Assembly (NCBI GenBank): GCA_032718565.1
Contig: JAVGVS010000504.1
Span: 62,001 to 126,000 of the forward strand
Source: Distichodus sexfasciatus
Lineage: Eukaryota > Chordata > Actinopteri > Characiformes > Distichodontidae
Length of the DNA: 64,000 bases
Direction: 5' to 3'
Part shown: one piece after another, positions 47,487 through 58,570 of the stretch
Layout: each line of letters starts with the position of its first letter
How positions within the stretch are numbered: the first letter of the stretch is position 1
The notes under the pieces: generated by a model
What the model was told of the DNA's origin: nothing
The model's input: the letters and a program-made list of their open reading frames with translations, nothing else
Database searches by the model: none
Program-made: the position numbers and the translations under genes

Positions 47487-47774
47487 CATGCAAACCCAAC
47501 TGGAGTTTACCTTCATCTGCAGAACTACTGAGCATATTATATACAAACATTCACTCACAAACACTTTACATCATATTGTCCATGCTTTACGTGGAACACT
47601 AGCGACAGTGCAGGAGGCTCAAAAACCTGTGTATCCAAAATAACTGCTTGTGTTTTGGTGTGTTTCAGCCTCTTATTGTCAGCCAACCAGTGCTAGAAGC
47701 TTCTTAAAAGCAGACGGGGCCTTTTCTACCCAAGCTCTCGCTCTCCGTTTCACTTGCACTCCCGTACACACACC

Positions 47775-47806
47775 TCACCGCTTCTCCAGTTTCTTAAATT
47801 TGGCCT
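47775..47806 (-). CDS. bloc1s2: bloc1s2 coding exon 5 (terminal)
   Basis: A 32-base terminal coding exon after acceptor TTCTTGCAG. It encodes EAKFKKLEKR and a TGA stop, and is far too short to show as an open frame of its own. The intron before it is about 1.2 kb. Confidence 0.93.
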
Positions 47807-50800
47807 CTGCAAGAACAAAAAGCAAAAAGCATAGGTATAAAGATTAACTTCATTTATAGTGGATTACCAGTGACGCAGACTCAGGTAGATCAGGTATTGA
47901 ATGAAACTTTTCAATACTGCCACTGATATTTATAGTTATACAGCCCTTCTAGGAATTTGTGGGCCTTTTTTAAAACTGTTGCGGCTTAAAATGCCTGATT
48001 TTGCAGCAGTTTTTCTAATAAATATTTTCCTACTTTATAACTACTCTTTAACAATTAATTAAAATGAAGGGAACAAAACCACTAAGTGGTAACCTTGCCA
48101 AAAAGAGAAAACAAAAAGATTTCATAGATTACAGAAAGTGTAATGTGCTTTATCTTTCCTGCGTCTTCCAAACGTAACAAGAAAGTGAGTTCGCTGACCT
48201 ATGGCTCAACATTGGGTGGGAAACGATAATGACTGGTCAAAACTTACAGTGATTGGTCAACATTGCAATTGCAAAATTGCGACGAATTGGTGGGCGTTGG
48301 TAGAATTTGCGTTAGCAGTTGCGATCGCAACATCGCAAATCCTGGAGGATCTTTTTATAGTTATATATAGTTCATTTCTATTATTATTTATTAGTTAATT
48401 TATTTATATTACAGCTTTCATACTTAGTGCAACTCAATGCTTTATAGAAAGTGCAGATAAACAGGGAAAACAGAAATGAAAAAATAGAATCAATAATAAA
48501 AATAACATGAAATCACATTAAAAACATTTTAAAAGACAGCAAATAAAGTATAAATATACTTGCATAACACAGAGAAAGCTAACAAATGTTTCAGCATCTT
48601 GGTGAATGTTAAGGGGACATCTGTGGTGCTTCTCCACATTTCTTGTATTTTACTTTAAATCTTAAATTTTTAGGAACATTGAGCAATCAGGCACCTGATC
48701 TTAAAGAGGTATTTGGAACACATTCATAGTCAGATACTCTTAAATATATGAATGTTCCTGTCCGTTTAAAACTTTAAAATTATCTTAAAAGTAATTACCT
48801 ATAAAATAAGCACATGTCCATGTCACTATTGTAAACTGACCATCAATAACTCATGTGGTCAAGTGATGTTTAGTCTCACTGCGCCCTCTAGTGATGCTAT
48901 CTGATAGCTCACTTATGCTTTTCCGCCCCAATCTGGAACTACACAAATACTGCATATCAGACATTTTAACATGAGTAGAACGACAAGTTTCCGTGAGCCT
49001 CATTGATCTTACCAAGTTTTTTGGAATACGTGTCCAGTTTGTACGCTGCCTGTTCCAGAGCTGTAACCTGCTCCTCAATCTGGTTGATCTGGTCTAAATA
49101 TGGCTGTAAGCTGGCATCTGCAAAACAGGACCAAACTTCATTTTTAAAAACGGGAATAAAAATATATTTATACGCACACATACATACAAATGAATGGTTA
49201 TCACTTCAGAACGATATGTATGAATATGATCGTATCATTTTGTTACAAAGCATGTTCACACAGACACAAGCACACCAATGATGCTGTGCTACACGCTGTC
49301 CCACGCCGCAGATTGTAGCTAAACAAAATAATCATTTTGTGGCCAATTTAATTCAGAATGTAGCACTGAAAATATTTTGAAACTCAGTCAACATTTGTCA
49401 AAATCATGGGCAAACACAGAGGTTTAAGATCTCAGGGCTCACATTTCTGATTGAGGTCTTGTAGGTTGCGGCTGATGTTAATTGATATGTCCTTCATCTC
49501 CATGTACTTGAGGCTGGTGAGTTTGTTCATGTTCTCCAGAAGTTTGTAGTCCTCACAAGTAGCTGGGAAACACAAAACAGAGAGTATATTATTACATTTA
49601 TGATATTTTTCAGATGCTCTTGCCCAGAATGACTTTTTATTAACAGTTGAGCATATGTACACAATAAAAAGTAATTGTTCATTGAATATAATTGAGGAAA
49701 GAGTTTGCCTTCATATTGCCCAGCCTAAGTCAAAACAATACCTGAGGTGGCAAGAAAAATGAAAGGTAGCAACCCTAAAATAAGAAGTTAATGAATGCAG
49801 TCAAACTGCGTTCTTTTGGGAAACGCACCCCAGACGAGAAGTGACTTGTATGTATAATGGAACAGCTCCAAAATAGAGCGAGGACCGACCACCGCTGGGC
49901 TAGACCCATGCAGCTGCATCCATGTTTAACCTGTAAATACACGTCACAGTGGCAGTCCTGCATACCTGTAAGTTCGCCTTGAAGAAAAACGGCCATCTTG
50001 CCGAACATGTCCTTGCAAAGCTCGTTGATGTCGGGTTCTGCCGGCTCCGTGGCCTCTTCTGCCGTCTCAACACCACCGTCATCTGCAAATGTTGAACAGG
50101 AAACAGGAGTCAAGAGACATCTCAGACGCGCAGCCAAAAATACAACGAATGCACTAACATTGTTGCTAAGAATGGGTCTCATTAACCAATATTTTAAGTA
50201 AAAAAAGGTCTTCTTAAGACCTTTGAACAGTATAACATTATACAACTGTATTATTGAAGAAAAATAACCCCAAATTAAGCCTAGGTCAGAAAAACACACA
50301 CCGCTAAACATTTGGGGATACTCTCTACATATAATGATTATTTTAGCTAGATAGCTACGTCTCCCCTCTAACCCCAAGCATAAAATGAGTAATGTGATGA
50401 AACTTTTCTGTACTTTTAGTTTTCCTTTATCCATTTTAATACAAGTGACACCTTAAAAATACAAAAGGCCATGGTTGACCCCGGGCCTCAAACCCAGTGA
50501 GGCGGCAGTGCTAACCACTGTGCCACCGTCCCGCCCACAATGGAAACATTTCGATGGAAATAGTAGAATATACAACTGCAGAACTGAAGAAACCCCAGTA
50601 AACTAGGGGTGTATAATCTCACGGTTTAATTCAATTCCGATTCCGATTCTTGGGCTCACGATTCAATTCAAAATTGCTTCACGATTCATAAGCGATTCAC
50701 AATTCAATACATCGATGAATTTGTTTCCAGATTGCTGTTTTGAGTTACTTTTCCCATTTGACTGTGGCAGATCAACACACTGAATCGAAAAAACACACTG

Positions 50801-51615
50801 AATAAAATGTAGTTTACTAAATGTAATGCATATGTACACATACTGACCGCATTTCCTTCATGCACACATGATGGAGGTCTACAAACGAGACAATACAAAA
50901 TTTGCCAAAGGTAGGCGTTACCCCTATCTGTAGGTGTATTGTCTGAAACCTACATACAACCAAGGTGTTATTTTATTAAACATTTTACTAAAGATTCTAT
51001 TATTTTATTAAAATTAGATTTTTCAGCTGCTGGAGGTGTAACGAAATATTCATATGCACTGATTTAATAATCAACGTGTCCATAGCATCAATCCCAAACT
51101 AAACCATCATTTAGCCATCATACATATCATAACATCATTTTATATTGAACAGGTTCATTTCATTAGAAAACTTTTCTTAATTATTCACATGGAGCTGAGC
51201 AAGAGAAATGTCAAATGATATTTCAGTTGTTTTTTGTAATTTGATATGGATGGAAGAGACTATTGTCTCATATCGAAAGTTAGCTATGGAATCGAAATCG
51301 TATCGTATCGTATCGTATCAGACTGTGTGATATCGGCAGACATCAAATCGTTGTCGATTAAACCGATATAATATCGTATCGTGATGAAACTTGTCATTTT
51401 CAAGGCCAGCAGCTACACGACACAGTGAAAGCTAAGCGCTGGAACTCACTGTTGTTGCTGCTCTTTTTCGGAGCCGGTAACGCAACCACGTTTTCTGCGT
51501 CACGATTCTCGTCCTCTATTCTCTCGGCTTCTCCGCGGAGCTGCAGCCGTGACGGAGGAGCCACGGCCCGGGAAACAGTGTCCATCGCAGCTGCTTCTTC
51601 CCTAGTAGCCGCCAT
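47775..51615 (-). CDS. bloc1s2: bloc1s2: BLOC-1/BORC subunit 2, five coding exons
   Basis: The coding exons are 51615-51450, 50082-49966, 49562-49443, 49117-49013 and 47806-47775. All introns obey GT-AG and all are phase 1. The spliced frame has 540 bases and encodes 179 residues. Diagnostic blocks against the vertebrate protein are DINELCKDMFGKMA, EDYKLLENMNKLTSLKYMEM, INISRNLQDLNQKYA, LEQAAYKLDTYSKKL and the C-terminal FKKLEKR. From about residue 100 to the end it is helical and heptad-like, as expected of this coiled-coil family. BLOC1S2 is known to be a cytosolic subunit of BLOC-1 (lysosome-related organelle biogenesis) and of BORC (lysosome positioning). The human protein is about 142 residues; here exon 1 adds a longer, charged, poorly conserved N-terminus. 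The start ATG has a good context (A at -3, G at +4). The gene is divergent from usp24. Confidence 0.96.
47944..48350. mobile_element. MITE in bloc1s2 intron 4
   Basis: The element runs from CAGCCCTTCTAGGAATTTGT to AATCCTGGAGGATCTTTTTA, with imperfect inverted ends. A reverse-oriented relative lies at 60627-60985, sharing GTTGCGATCGCA-type and CCAAACGTAACAAG-type phrases. It probably belongs to the hAT group, but the target duplication was not resolved. Confidence 0.6.
49013..49117 (-). CDS. bloc1s2: bloc1s2 coding exon 4
   Basis: 105 bases between acceptor TTTTGCAG and donor GTAAGA. Encodes YASLQPYLDQINQIEEQ and the coiled-coil run to YSKKL. Confidence 0.96.
49443..49562 (-). CDS. bloc1s2: bloc1s2 coding exon 3
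   Basis: 120 bases between acceptor TTTCCCAG and donor GTGAGC. Encodes the most conserved block, ATCEDYKLLENMNKLTSL through RNLQDLNQK. Confidence 0.96.
49966..50082 (-). CDS. bloc1s2: bloc1s2 coding exon 2
   Basis: 117 bases between acceptor TTTGCAG and donor GTATGC. Encodes GGVETAEEATEPAEPDIN and the conserved start of the family domain, through LQGELT. Confidence 0.95.
50153..50882 (-). repeat. right arm of the inverted duplication (bloc1s2 intron 1)
   Basis: Reverse complement of 46177-46895, lying 70 bases upstream of exon 2 inside intron 1. The order of constituent repeats matches the left arm. Homology stops at TAGACCTCCATCATG on the hAT side and at AACATTGTTAGT on the other. Confidence 0.9.
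51195..51400. repeat. ATCGAT-rich repeat with (TATCG)n
   Basis: A relative of 33940-34360. It contains four to five tandem TATCG units at about 51298-51318 and ends GATGAAACTTGTCATTTTC, just before exon 1 of bloc1s2 in genomic order. Confidence 0.5.
51450..51615 (-). CDS. bloc1s2: bloc1s2 coding exon 1
   Basis: Encodes residues 1-55 plus one base, ending at donor AACAACA/GTGAGT. It is rich in Ala, Glu and Arg, begins MAATREEAAAMDTV and ends PAPKKSSNN. A second in-frame Met lies at residue 11. The start overlaps AAAATGGCGGC, which resembles a YY1 site. Confidence 0.85.
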
Positions 51616-51626
51616 TTTCACCTCCT

Positions 51627-51657
51627 GTCACATGATTTAGTCACGAGACCACGTGAC
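51627..51657 (-). promoter_or_regulatory. paired E-boxes at the bloc1s2 start
   Basis: On the bloc1s2 strand, GTCACGTGGT (core CACGTG at 51650-51655) and TCATGTGAC (about 51627-51635) lie 35 and 12 bases upstream of the ATG. They resemble the CLEAR (GTCACGTGAC) and M-box (TCATGTG) sites bound by MiT/TFE factors that control lysosomal genes. Occupancy is an inference. Confidence 0.45.
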
Positions 51658-51659
51658 GC

Positions 51660-53517
51660 CCCTCCCTTTTCCCGCCACACCCTTTAAAATTTAAAGACGC
51701 CAGAATGACTTTTAAATTCACCAGCTATTGCTAAGAATAAAAAAAATTGGCCTTTTACATTTGTTCTTAAAGTTTAGACATTTAAAAAGCATAATACTAC
51801 ACAACTGTACAACTGAAGAAAAAGTGTGATTATGTTCCATGATTGTAATTGTAGTTTTCTCTATTTGACTGCAGCTACAATATCTGCACGTTATTAAACA
51901 CCTCACATAATTAGCTTAGACTTATTATACTGTTATTATTCAATAGATTGTCTTTTAGAATTTTTATATTTAACTGCTGCAGATCTTAAGCACATTCATT
52001 GCAAAAATTCCAGGAGCATAGTTGTAATGTGAATACTTTAACTAATTTAACCATTTAACTAAATTTCACATTATCTTTCATTTATATAGTTTATATTTTA
52101 TAGTCTATTTATATATACTTATCGTATGTGCCTTTTTGTTCTTTGTACTCTGTAAAAACTGGATGTAGTCTTGTCTCTCTATATACTTGTGTATAGCTAA
52201 GATGACAATAAAATTTACTTTAGTAGTTTAGTATGTTTATGAAGCTAATGTTTTGCACAAACGTCCATGCAATAAAATTTGCACAACAGCAGTTGTAGAT
52301 TCAGCACTTGTAGATTCTGTTATTAACTTAAATATGAAAATATTATTGAATGTCAGAATTTTCGAGGAAACCGTGTAAGTGGGTTTTTAAAGCAAATTTC
52401 CTTTGTAGAACGATTGGTGAATGAAGTCCCATTTACTTTGGTATATATATATATATATATATAGGTTTGCTATGATCAGTTCGCCTGGTTATAAACAATC
52501 TGATATTATTTTGGTACCGAGGAGTATTTACAGTGTTCTAACGGGGTTGGTTTGACATTTCAGAAAAGCGTGAAGCAACGAACTCTCACGTCGTCATATG
52601 TTAACGTTCGCTGTAAGTCCTTTCAAAATAAAACTAACTCCATCTCCACTTGCTCTTTTATTAAACAGATATATTATCACGCCATTGCATGTCAGCGTGC
52701 AAATCACAGTATCACGTTTCCGAGAGTCTAAAAATGTGGTACGATTAACACGTGTTTTTGTCGAATTATTAATTAAGACGTGGCCACTGTAATATTTTGG
52801 AACAAGATGTTTTTTGTTTAAGATTGAACGTTAAAACATGCAGTGCATATTTAAAGCCATTATTTTAAACCGACGTTTAAATTATTACGGTTGCAAAATT
52901 CACCGAACTCTATGGGCGCAGACTAAAACAATGTCCTGCTCCCTTTTTAGTGCCCTACATATAGAGTGGGTGGTTTTGCCCGGCACAACCAATTCAACCT
53001 CTCAAATATGTTTGATTGCAAAAAGGTCTATATAAGAAGAGTTTCACTTAAGTATTTTTGAGTGAACAAAATAATCATGGTTATTTTACATGGTCTGTAT
53101 AAAACAATAAACAAGCCTACAATGCATCACATTATAATATGCATATTCCTCATAGTTCACTCTCCATTTGCAGACTAATTTTGCGCCAAAATACTGTTTG
53201 TGTTTTAAGATTACGGGATGTCTTTTTTTCTTTTTTTATATCATAAAATCCCACCACAGTCTATCTGTGGAGCAGTCTAAAATCAATAGGTCTTAATCGC
53301 CAAATGTTCTTAAGAAGAAATTTGTTCCTAAAACCAATTTACACGGTTTTCACAAAGATTCTGACATTAAACATTATTTTCTTATTTAAGATTTGTTAGC
53401 AAATAAGACCAAAATCTACAATTGCAGAAGAGCATTCTTATGTTAATGTTATTGCATGTGTTGTATGTTTGTGCAAAGTATTAGCTTGGTTTTCTTAAAA
53501 TCTACAGTTGAAGTCTA
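51660..53517. other. intergenic, divergent gene pair, mostly repeats
   Basis: 52200-52440 is a reverse GGGCCTCATT repeat. 52442-52463 is a TA microsatellite. 53282-53517 is a plus GGGCCTCATT repeat running into the gap. 52500-53000 is unique-looking with no supported exon. Confidence 0.5.
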
Positions 53518-53681
53518 NNNNNNNNNNNNNNNNNNNNNNNNNNNNNNNNNNNNNNNNNNNNNNNNNNNNNNNNNNNNNNNNNNNNNNNNNNNNNNNNNNN
53601 NNNNNNNNNNNNNNNNNNNNNNNNNNNNNNNNNNNNNNNNNNNNNNNNNNNNNNNNNNNNNNNNNNNNNNNNNNNNNNNNN
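53518..53681. other. assembly gap (164 N)
   Basis: Unresolved bases. The left edge is in the middle of a GGGCCTCATT repeat and the right edge is in a different, LTR-like sequence. Confidence 0.99.
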
Positions 53682-53845
53682 GCTATTCTGGTTCTCGCTC
53701 TTCTTCATATTTTCCCTCTATTGGGGAACTGGACTGCCTTGCGGGTTACAGAGGGGATTATTTGCTGTTATATTTTGTGGCTAATAAACGTCTTGCAGTT
53801 ACGTCCGCATTTACGGACAGTTACACCGGCGCCGTGACACTGCCA
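53682..53845 (+). mobile_element. possible LTR 3' fragment
   Basis: A GC-balanced stretch contains GTGGCTAATAAACGTCTTGC (a polyadenylation-signal-like AATAAA with a following G/T-rich part) and ends near CGGCGCCGTGACA. This layout resembles the R/U5 end of an LTR. No retroviral or retrotransposon coding sequence is present, and the upstream half is in the gap. Confidence 0.3.
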
Positions 53846-53888
53846 CGTATGTTTGGGGCCTGTTGGGTTGCACCTGCGCACACACACA

Positions 53889-53938
53889 TATTATATTATA
53901 TTATATTACATTACATTACATTACATTACATTATACTA
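53889..53938. repeat. (ATTAT/ATTAC)n pentanucleotide repeat
   Basis: About ten pentamers that switch from TATAT-type to ATTAC-type units. Confidence 0.93.
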
Positions 53939-53999
53939 TACTCAAAAAGCAGAATTAAGGGAACCGGATAAAATAATCATGGATGGCCCCATGTGCCGT

Positions 54000-54220
54000 T
54001 TTAGTTGACATTTGCAGTGCACTCCGTAGGGAATAGAGATCGGTTTGAGATGTGTTTGCTCCCTCACTCCCTCGCTCGCAGGCTCGGCGCACTCCGCCTT
54101 GTGATGATGGCCATCCATCGTGACAGGAGCCCACCGACTGTAAACATGGCGGCGTGCACAGCCAGAAGTCCGCGCTGTGTGCCACCTTACTGAAGTCGGG
54201 AGAAGCGAGACGACTTGACC
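54000..54220 (+). promoter_or_regulatory. usp24: usp24 promoter/5' leader region
   Basis: A CpG-rich block leads into the start codon with no TATA box. AAACATGGCGGCG (54143-54155) resembles a YY1 site, common at TATA-less start sites. That motif also opens a short upstream reading frame. Confidence 0.5.
54146..54193 (+). other. upstream ORF of 15 codons before usp24
   Basis: ATG at 54146 reads MAACTARSPRCVPPY and stops at 54193, 27 bases before the main ATG. It counts as a uORF only if transcription starts upstream of 54146, which the sequence does not tell. Confidence 0.4.
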
Positions 54221-54499
54221 ATGGAGACTGAAGAGGAGCAGCACATGACCACGCTCCTGTGCATGGGCTTTCCAGACCCCGTCGCCATTCGGAAAGCCCT
54301 CCGCCTGGCCAAGAACGACATTAATGAGGCCGTGGCCTTCCTCACCAACGAAAGCCCCGGACTCGGCTACGGATACGAGCCGATGGAGAGCGGCCCTGCG
54401 CCGGGCTCCAGTCACGGCGGGGACGGCGAAACGAGCGGGAGAACCGGCACCGTGGGCTTTGACCCTCCACCTGCTTACCACGATGTTGTGGACGGCGAG
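54221..54499 (+). CDS. usp24: usp24 coding exon 1 (UBA domain)
   Basis: 279 bases encode residues 1-93 of ubiquitin-specific protease 24, a large cysteine deubiquitinase of cytosol and nucleus. The start ATG (GACCATGG) is in strong context, and the donor is GGCGAG/GTATGT with phase 0. Residues 8-45 form a UBA domain with the MGF loop at 15-17 and the helix KALRLAKNDINEAVAFL. A Gly/Ser-rich linker follows, then GFDPPPAYHDVVDGE (79-93), which contains a PPxY-type motif. The UBA sequence is almost identical to the mammalian protein as I remember it; the linker is shorter and diverged. The catalytic domain lies in exons beyond this window. Confidence 0.95.
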
Positions 54500-55469
54500 G
54501 TATGTTTTCAGAATGCTATTTACTAACTATTTTATAAAAAATAAATCACGTTTTCCACCTTGGAACGAGACAAGTTAGCATCGCTGTATAGCTCCTTAGC
54601 TTAGCTGACAGACTCACAAACCTTATAAAGCTTTATAAACTATAAGTGCATATTGGTTCTAATTGCTAAATACTGAAACACAGATGTGAAATACTGATTT
54701 TATGTTAAAATCTTGGTGGTTATATTAAAGACCGGCTTTAAATGAGGTTAGTTTAAAAAAAAATGACATAGACTATGTCCAATTCCGCATCCTACAGTAC
54801 TAAAAAGGACTCTAGAATACCACTTCGCATCAATGTGGACGTACTATGTAGTAGGGTAGAACGCGGTTTGGGACGGAGCCACAGTCATGCCTGTCAGAAG
54901 CTGGAGGGAAAGAAAGTAGCGGGATGTTAACAGCGCTTAAAGCTAGATACGCATTCAACATGTGGAGAAGCTTCATCATCATTCATTCCCCCTTTTTTGA
55001 CGTGTAATATTTCTTTTATATTTGTCAATTAATAGCATCTAGCAGGCGTTGCTACTCAGCGAGGCATTTAAACATTAACTTCGTCCGGCTAACGCTGCTG
55101 CCAGAACTGTTCTTCCAAGGTTAGCATATTAAATAGCATATTTACTCGGTCTTTGACGGGGCACAATTATCTAAAAATACATCACGATTCTATAGGTAAC
55201 GTTATGTATGTGTGAAGGTCGGTTTGCCATCTGTCATGTCGAAGAGCTGTGGGACCAATTTGTGATCGATTTTATCCCTCATCCTCCAGATCTGCACAAT
55301 ACACCGTTTTAGCCTCGTCATCGCGATGTTCTCAATGGCAGGAGCGATAAATTACATCGAGCACATCAAGCTACAGACTATTTTCCTTTCTTTTTGCTGT
55401 TTCCTGCAAAAGTACAACTCATGTAGGGATGATGATGATGATGGTGGTGGTCATGTGTTTAGGATATTG

Positions 55470-55615
55470 GCCTCTAGACCGAAATGTCATGGGTTCAAAT
55501 CCTATCTCCAAGTTCTTGAGCAAGACCCTTAACCCCAGGTTGCTCTCAGGGAGACTCCCTGAAATTAGGAAAAATGGATGTTTGTTCTGGATAAGAGTGT
55601 CTGCTAAACGAAGTA
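55470..55615 (+). mobile_element. V-SINE-like element
   Basis: Box-B-like GGTTCAAATCC, then TTGAGCAAGACCCTTAACCC and the terminus GGATAAGAGTGTCTGCTAAA, which is the conserved tail of V-SINE-like elements. A GAT-triplet run replaces part of the head. Confidence 0.8.
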
Positions 55616-58570
55616 AATATAAACACAGTGCGGTTCTTAATCTCCATGAATAATATACAAGAGAGGTCTGTTTGGTTTAACGTAATAGACTCCAAAGTAA
55701 GGTTTTTTGGATAAAAGAATGATTCACGTACATGTAAGTATGATGATTTATACATATTACGCACATATAGTTTTTACAAATGCATTTTTAAAATTGTTCA
55801 TTTTTAAAAATATATATAATTTAACATAGATATTTTCTATGCACATACAAGCCTATGCAGATAAGATTTTTTTTTACTTAATGTGTGTAATTCATCTGAC
55901 TTGAATGCGTGAATCATTATTTTAGCAACTTCTTTGATCAACTTACTAATTAATATTGCAAGTGAAAGTTTCGTCATATTGAGAGATCTGACCTCAGTCT
56001 GGAGCAGTTTTACATCAAAATATCTTTATTTCAGTATGAGCCTGAGTCATATAGTTTTACAGTCACAGGTTCACTTAATCACCTACCTTCTACCTGCCTC
56101 TCACACCTCAGAGTAAATCTTTATTTCAAATTTATGGGACAGTTCAGCCCAGATAAAAACCCTTCCCACTGTGCAATAATGCAAGGGGTGTAATGGCTAT
56201 CTTCAATACAGACAGACTCCTGAACTGAGTGCTGGTATTTCATTTCTCTGTCTGTGTTCCCCGTCAGGGCCTCAGCTCTTTCTCTTGCTGTATTTATGAC
56301 TGCAGTCAGGCTTTTCTGGGTGAGACAGCAGCTTATACTGTGTTTGTCAAGTTATCACTATTCATCAGTGCATCAAGAGATCAGACCCTTCCTTTAAGAT
56401 CTTCAGGAATACAAGATGTGACCTGAGCTTCATGTGTCTTTTATGTGAGTGAGGTAATATTTAGGTATGCCCTGTCATCTGTTGAATAAATTACAGTAAA
56501 GAATTGATAAGGAAAAGGAGAATAACTGAAAGTCAAGTTTTCTAACAGCCAGTCATTCTTATTTTGGGAACTCTGACCGTGATTAATTTCCTCAAGTTTT
56601 GGGTTTGGCATGAAACCTACAGATCGTGCTATAGTGTGAAGGCATCTCACTTAACAGGTTCTCATTCTGTTTTTATACGACGTTCTTCTTGAACGTGCAG
56701 GAGAGGCTGTACTGATAATTATGTCAAGGTTATTACACTGTGATTTCCTGCCGATGCCGTCAGGTAGTCAGAAAGAACCAAGAGTGATGTGCTTTGTGAA
56801 AGCTGGTTTATTAAATTAATTTGTTGTTTAAAAATGGGTCTAATATTCTTGTAAAGGAAGATGAGTGAATCGTTTTTGTGCTGATGGTTTTGTAGTTTGG
56901 TAAATTAACACTTTTCAAATGTCACATTTAAAGTCGCAACATTATTATGCACACACACGCACCACTAGTAGTAAAAGCATGTTGCTGTTTTCATTAGATC
57001 CTAACCCTAGGAAGGAAACAAACTAGGTGTCTCAGACAAGGAGCATGTAGCGTAATTTGTTCCAGTATCATATCCGCATCCAAAACTTCATCGCTTTATA
57101 GATCTGAAACGAAATCTCCTGCTGTCGCTATTTATGTCCAAGATATCTTGCCCCCAGGGTATTGTCCAAATATCCTCCTGCCTACACCGGATAACGTAAC
57201 GTAGTGTGAGTGTTCCTTGTTCAGTTTGTCTCTCTACATTATTGTCGTATTCCTTCTGACAAGGGTGACATGGGGCCTTTTATTTACTTCTGCTTTCCCT
57301 TTCAGATTTACATTCATATTTTTGCCAGTGTTATTTTACAGAGCAACTGACATGTAAAAACTGAAAAAGCATCCCTGAAACTAGTAACCTAGTCCTAAAT
57401 TGTAAGCTTCTGGTCAGCTAAGGTACAACCAGGATTATGGAAGTCCTTTCCAGCTCTATCAGAGCACACATCATTATTTACATAGTCAAAAGCACACAAA
57501 TGAAAGGCTGCTGGATATGATTCTAACAAAAAGGTGGGACGATTCCAGGAATGACCTTTAATTTATAATTATTTTATATATTTGTTTGATTGAAAGAGAG
57601 TCAAAAATTGGTGATAAGTGCAGCCGAAGAGGTGGGCCTGCAGAAAACATTTGAAGAAGCAAGGGTCTGATCAGTTCTGCTATTTGTGAAAATGTTTGCA
57701 GCTGTAAATGTACTAGAGGTTTGCTACTTGTTCTGCACCAGTGTTGTCATATTAATTTATTTTATTTTTTATTGGATGGCTTTTGTACTATTTGGCTTTA
57801 TGACCCAGAACAAGTGCGATAGTAGAACATTAATTAGAAAAGTCTGGACTGAAACCTGTATTCACCTTAAAATACTGTATAAAACTTTTTAAAATACTTC
57901 TAAACTATTTATCAGACGATTTATTAAAGGTCCAATATTATATGTTTTTTTTTTCAACAAGTTAAAATAGGTCTATAAGCTCCACTATGTCATGTTTCTG
58001 AAGTAGTCCCTCTCAGATTAGGCATTTTCACCTGCTTTTTACTCCTCTATTTCAGTCCCTTTCAGAACATAAATGCACATGAGCCACTGCTGCTCACACA
58101 CGCCCCTCACTCCGAAACTGGGGTGTAGACAGCACGGCAGTGGATTAGTTTACCTCATGTGAAAATGATCCATAACAGATCTAACAGACCATCCATACAG
58201 CCATACATGTTCAACACAACACTCCGCCGGTAGACTCCTTCATTGCCATTCCTACGCTAGCGCTTGCGAGAAAACGTGACCTGACCATTTTTTTTATCAA
58301 CCTTACAGTGTGTTAGAGGCAGGACAGACACAAATGGATGTCCAAAGAACAGAAAAGGTGAATTTGTTCATAATATGGCACCTTTAAACCTATTAAGTAT
58401 TGACATGAATGTTATAGGTTTGGGGAAAAAAGCTGAAAATTGCAGAGAAAATCTGTTCCTATGTGACCGATCGCATGACCAGCTGCAACTCGCTAATTTG
58501 CTATGTCTTGTCATACTCTGCCGTGTTAAAGGTATAAACACATGCAACCAAAGATGTGAAATATCACATG

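Noticed and set aside
49775..50434. A 219-codon minus-strand open frame, the longest in the window
   Set aside because: It is real bloc1s2 exon 2 (49966-50082) running into flanking intron and inverted-repeat sequence. Only the exon part is coding, as the splice sites and phase show.
53682..53845. A complete LTR retrotransposon or endogenous retrovirus
   Set aside because: Only an LTR-like end is visible. No gag, pol or env sequence was seen, and the other half is in a gap.
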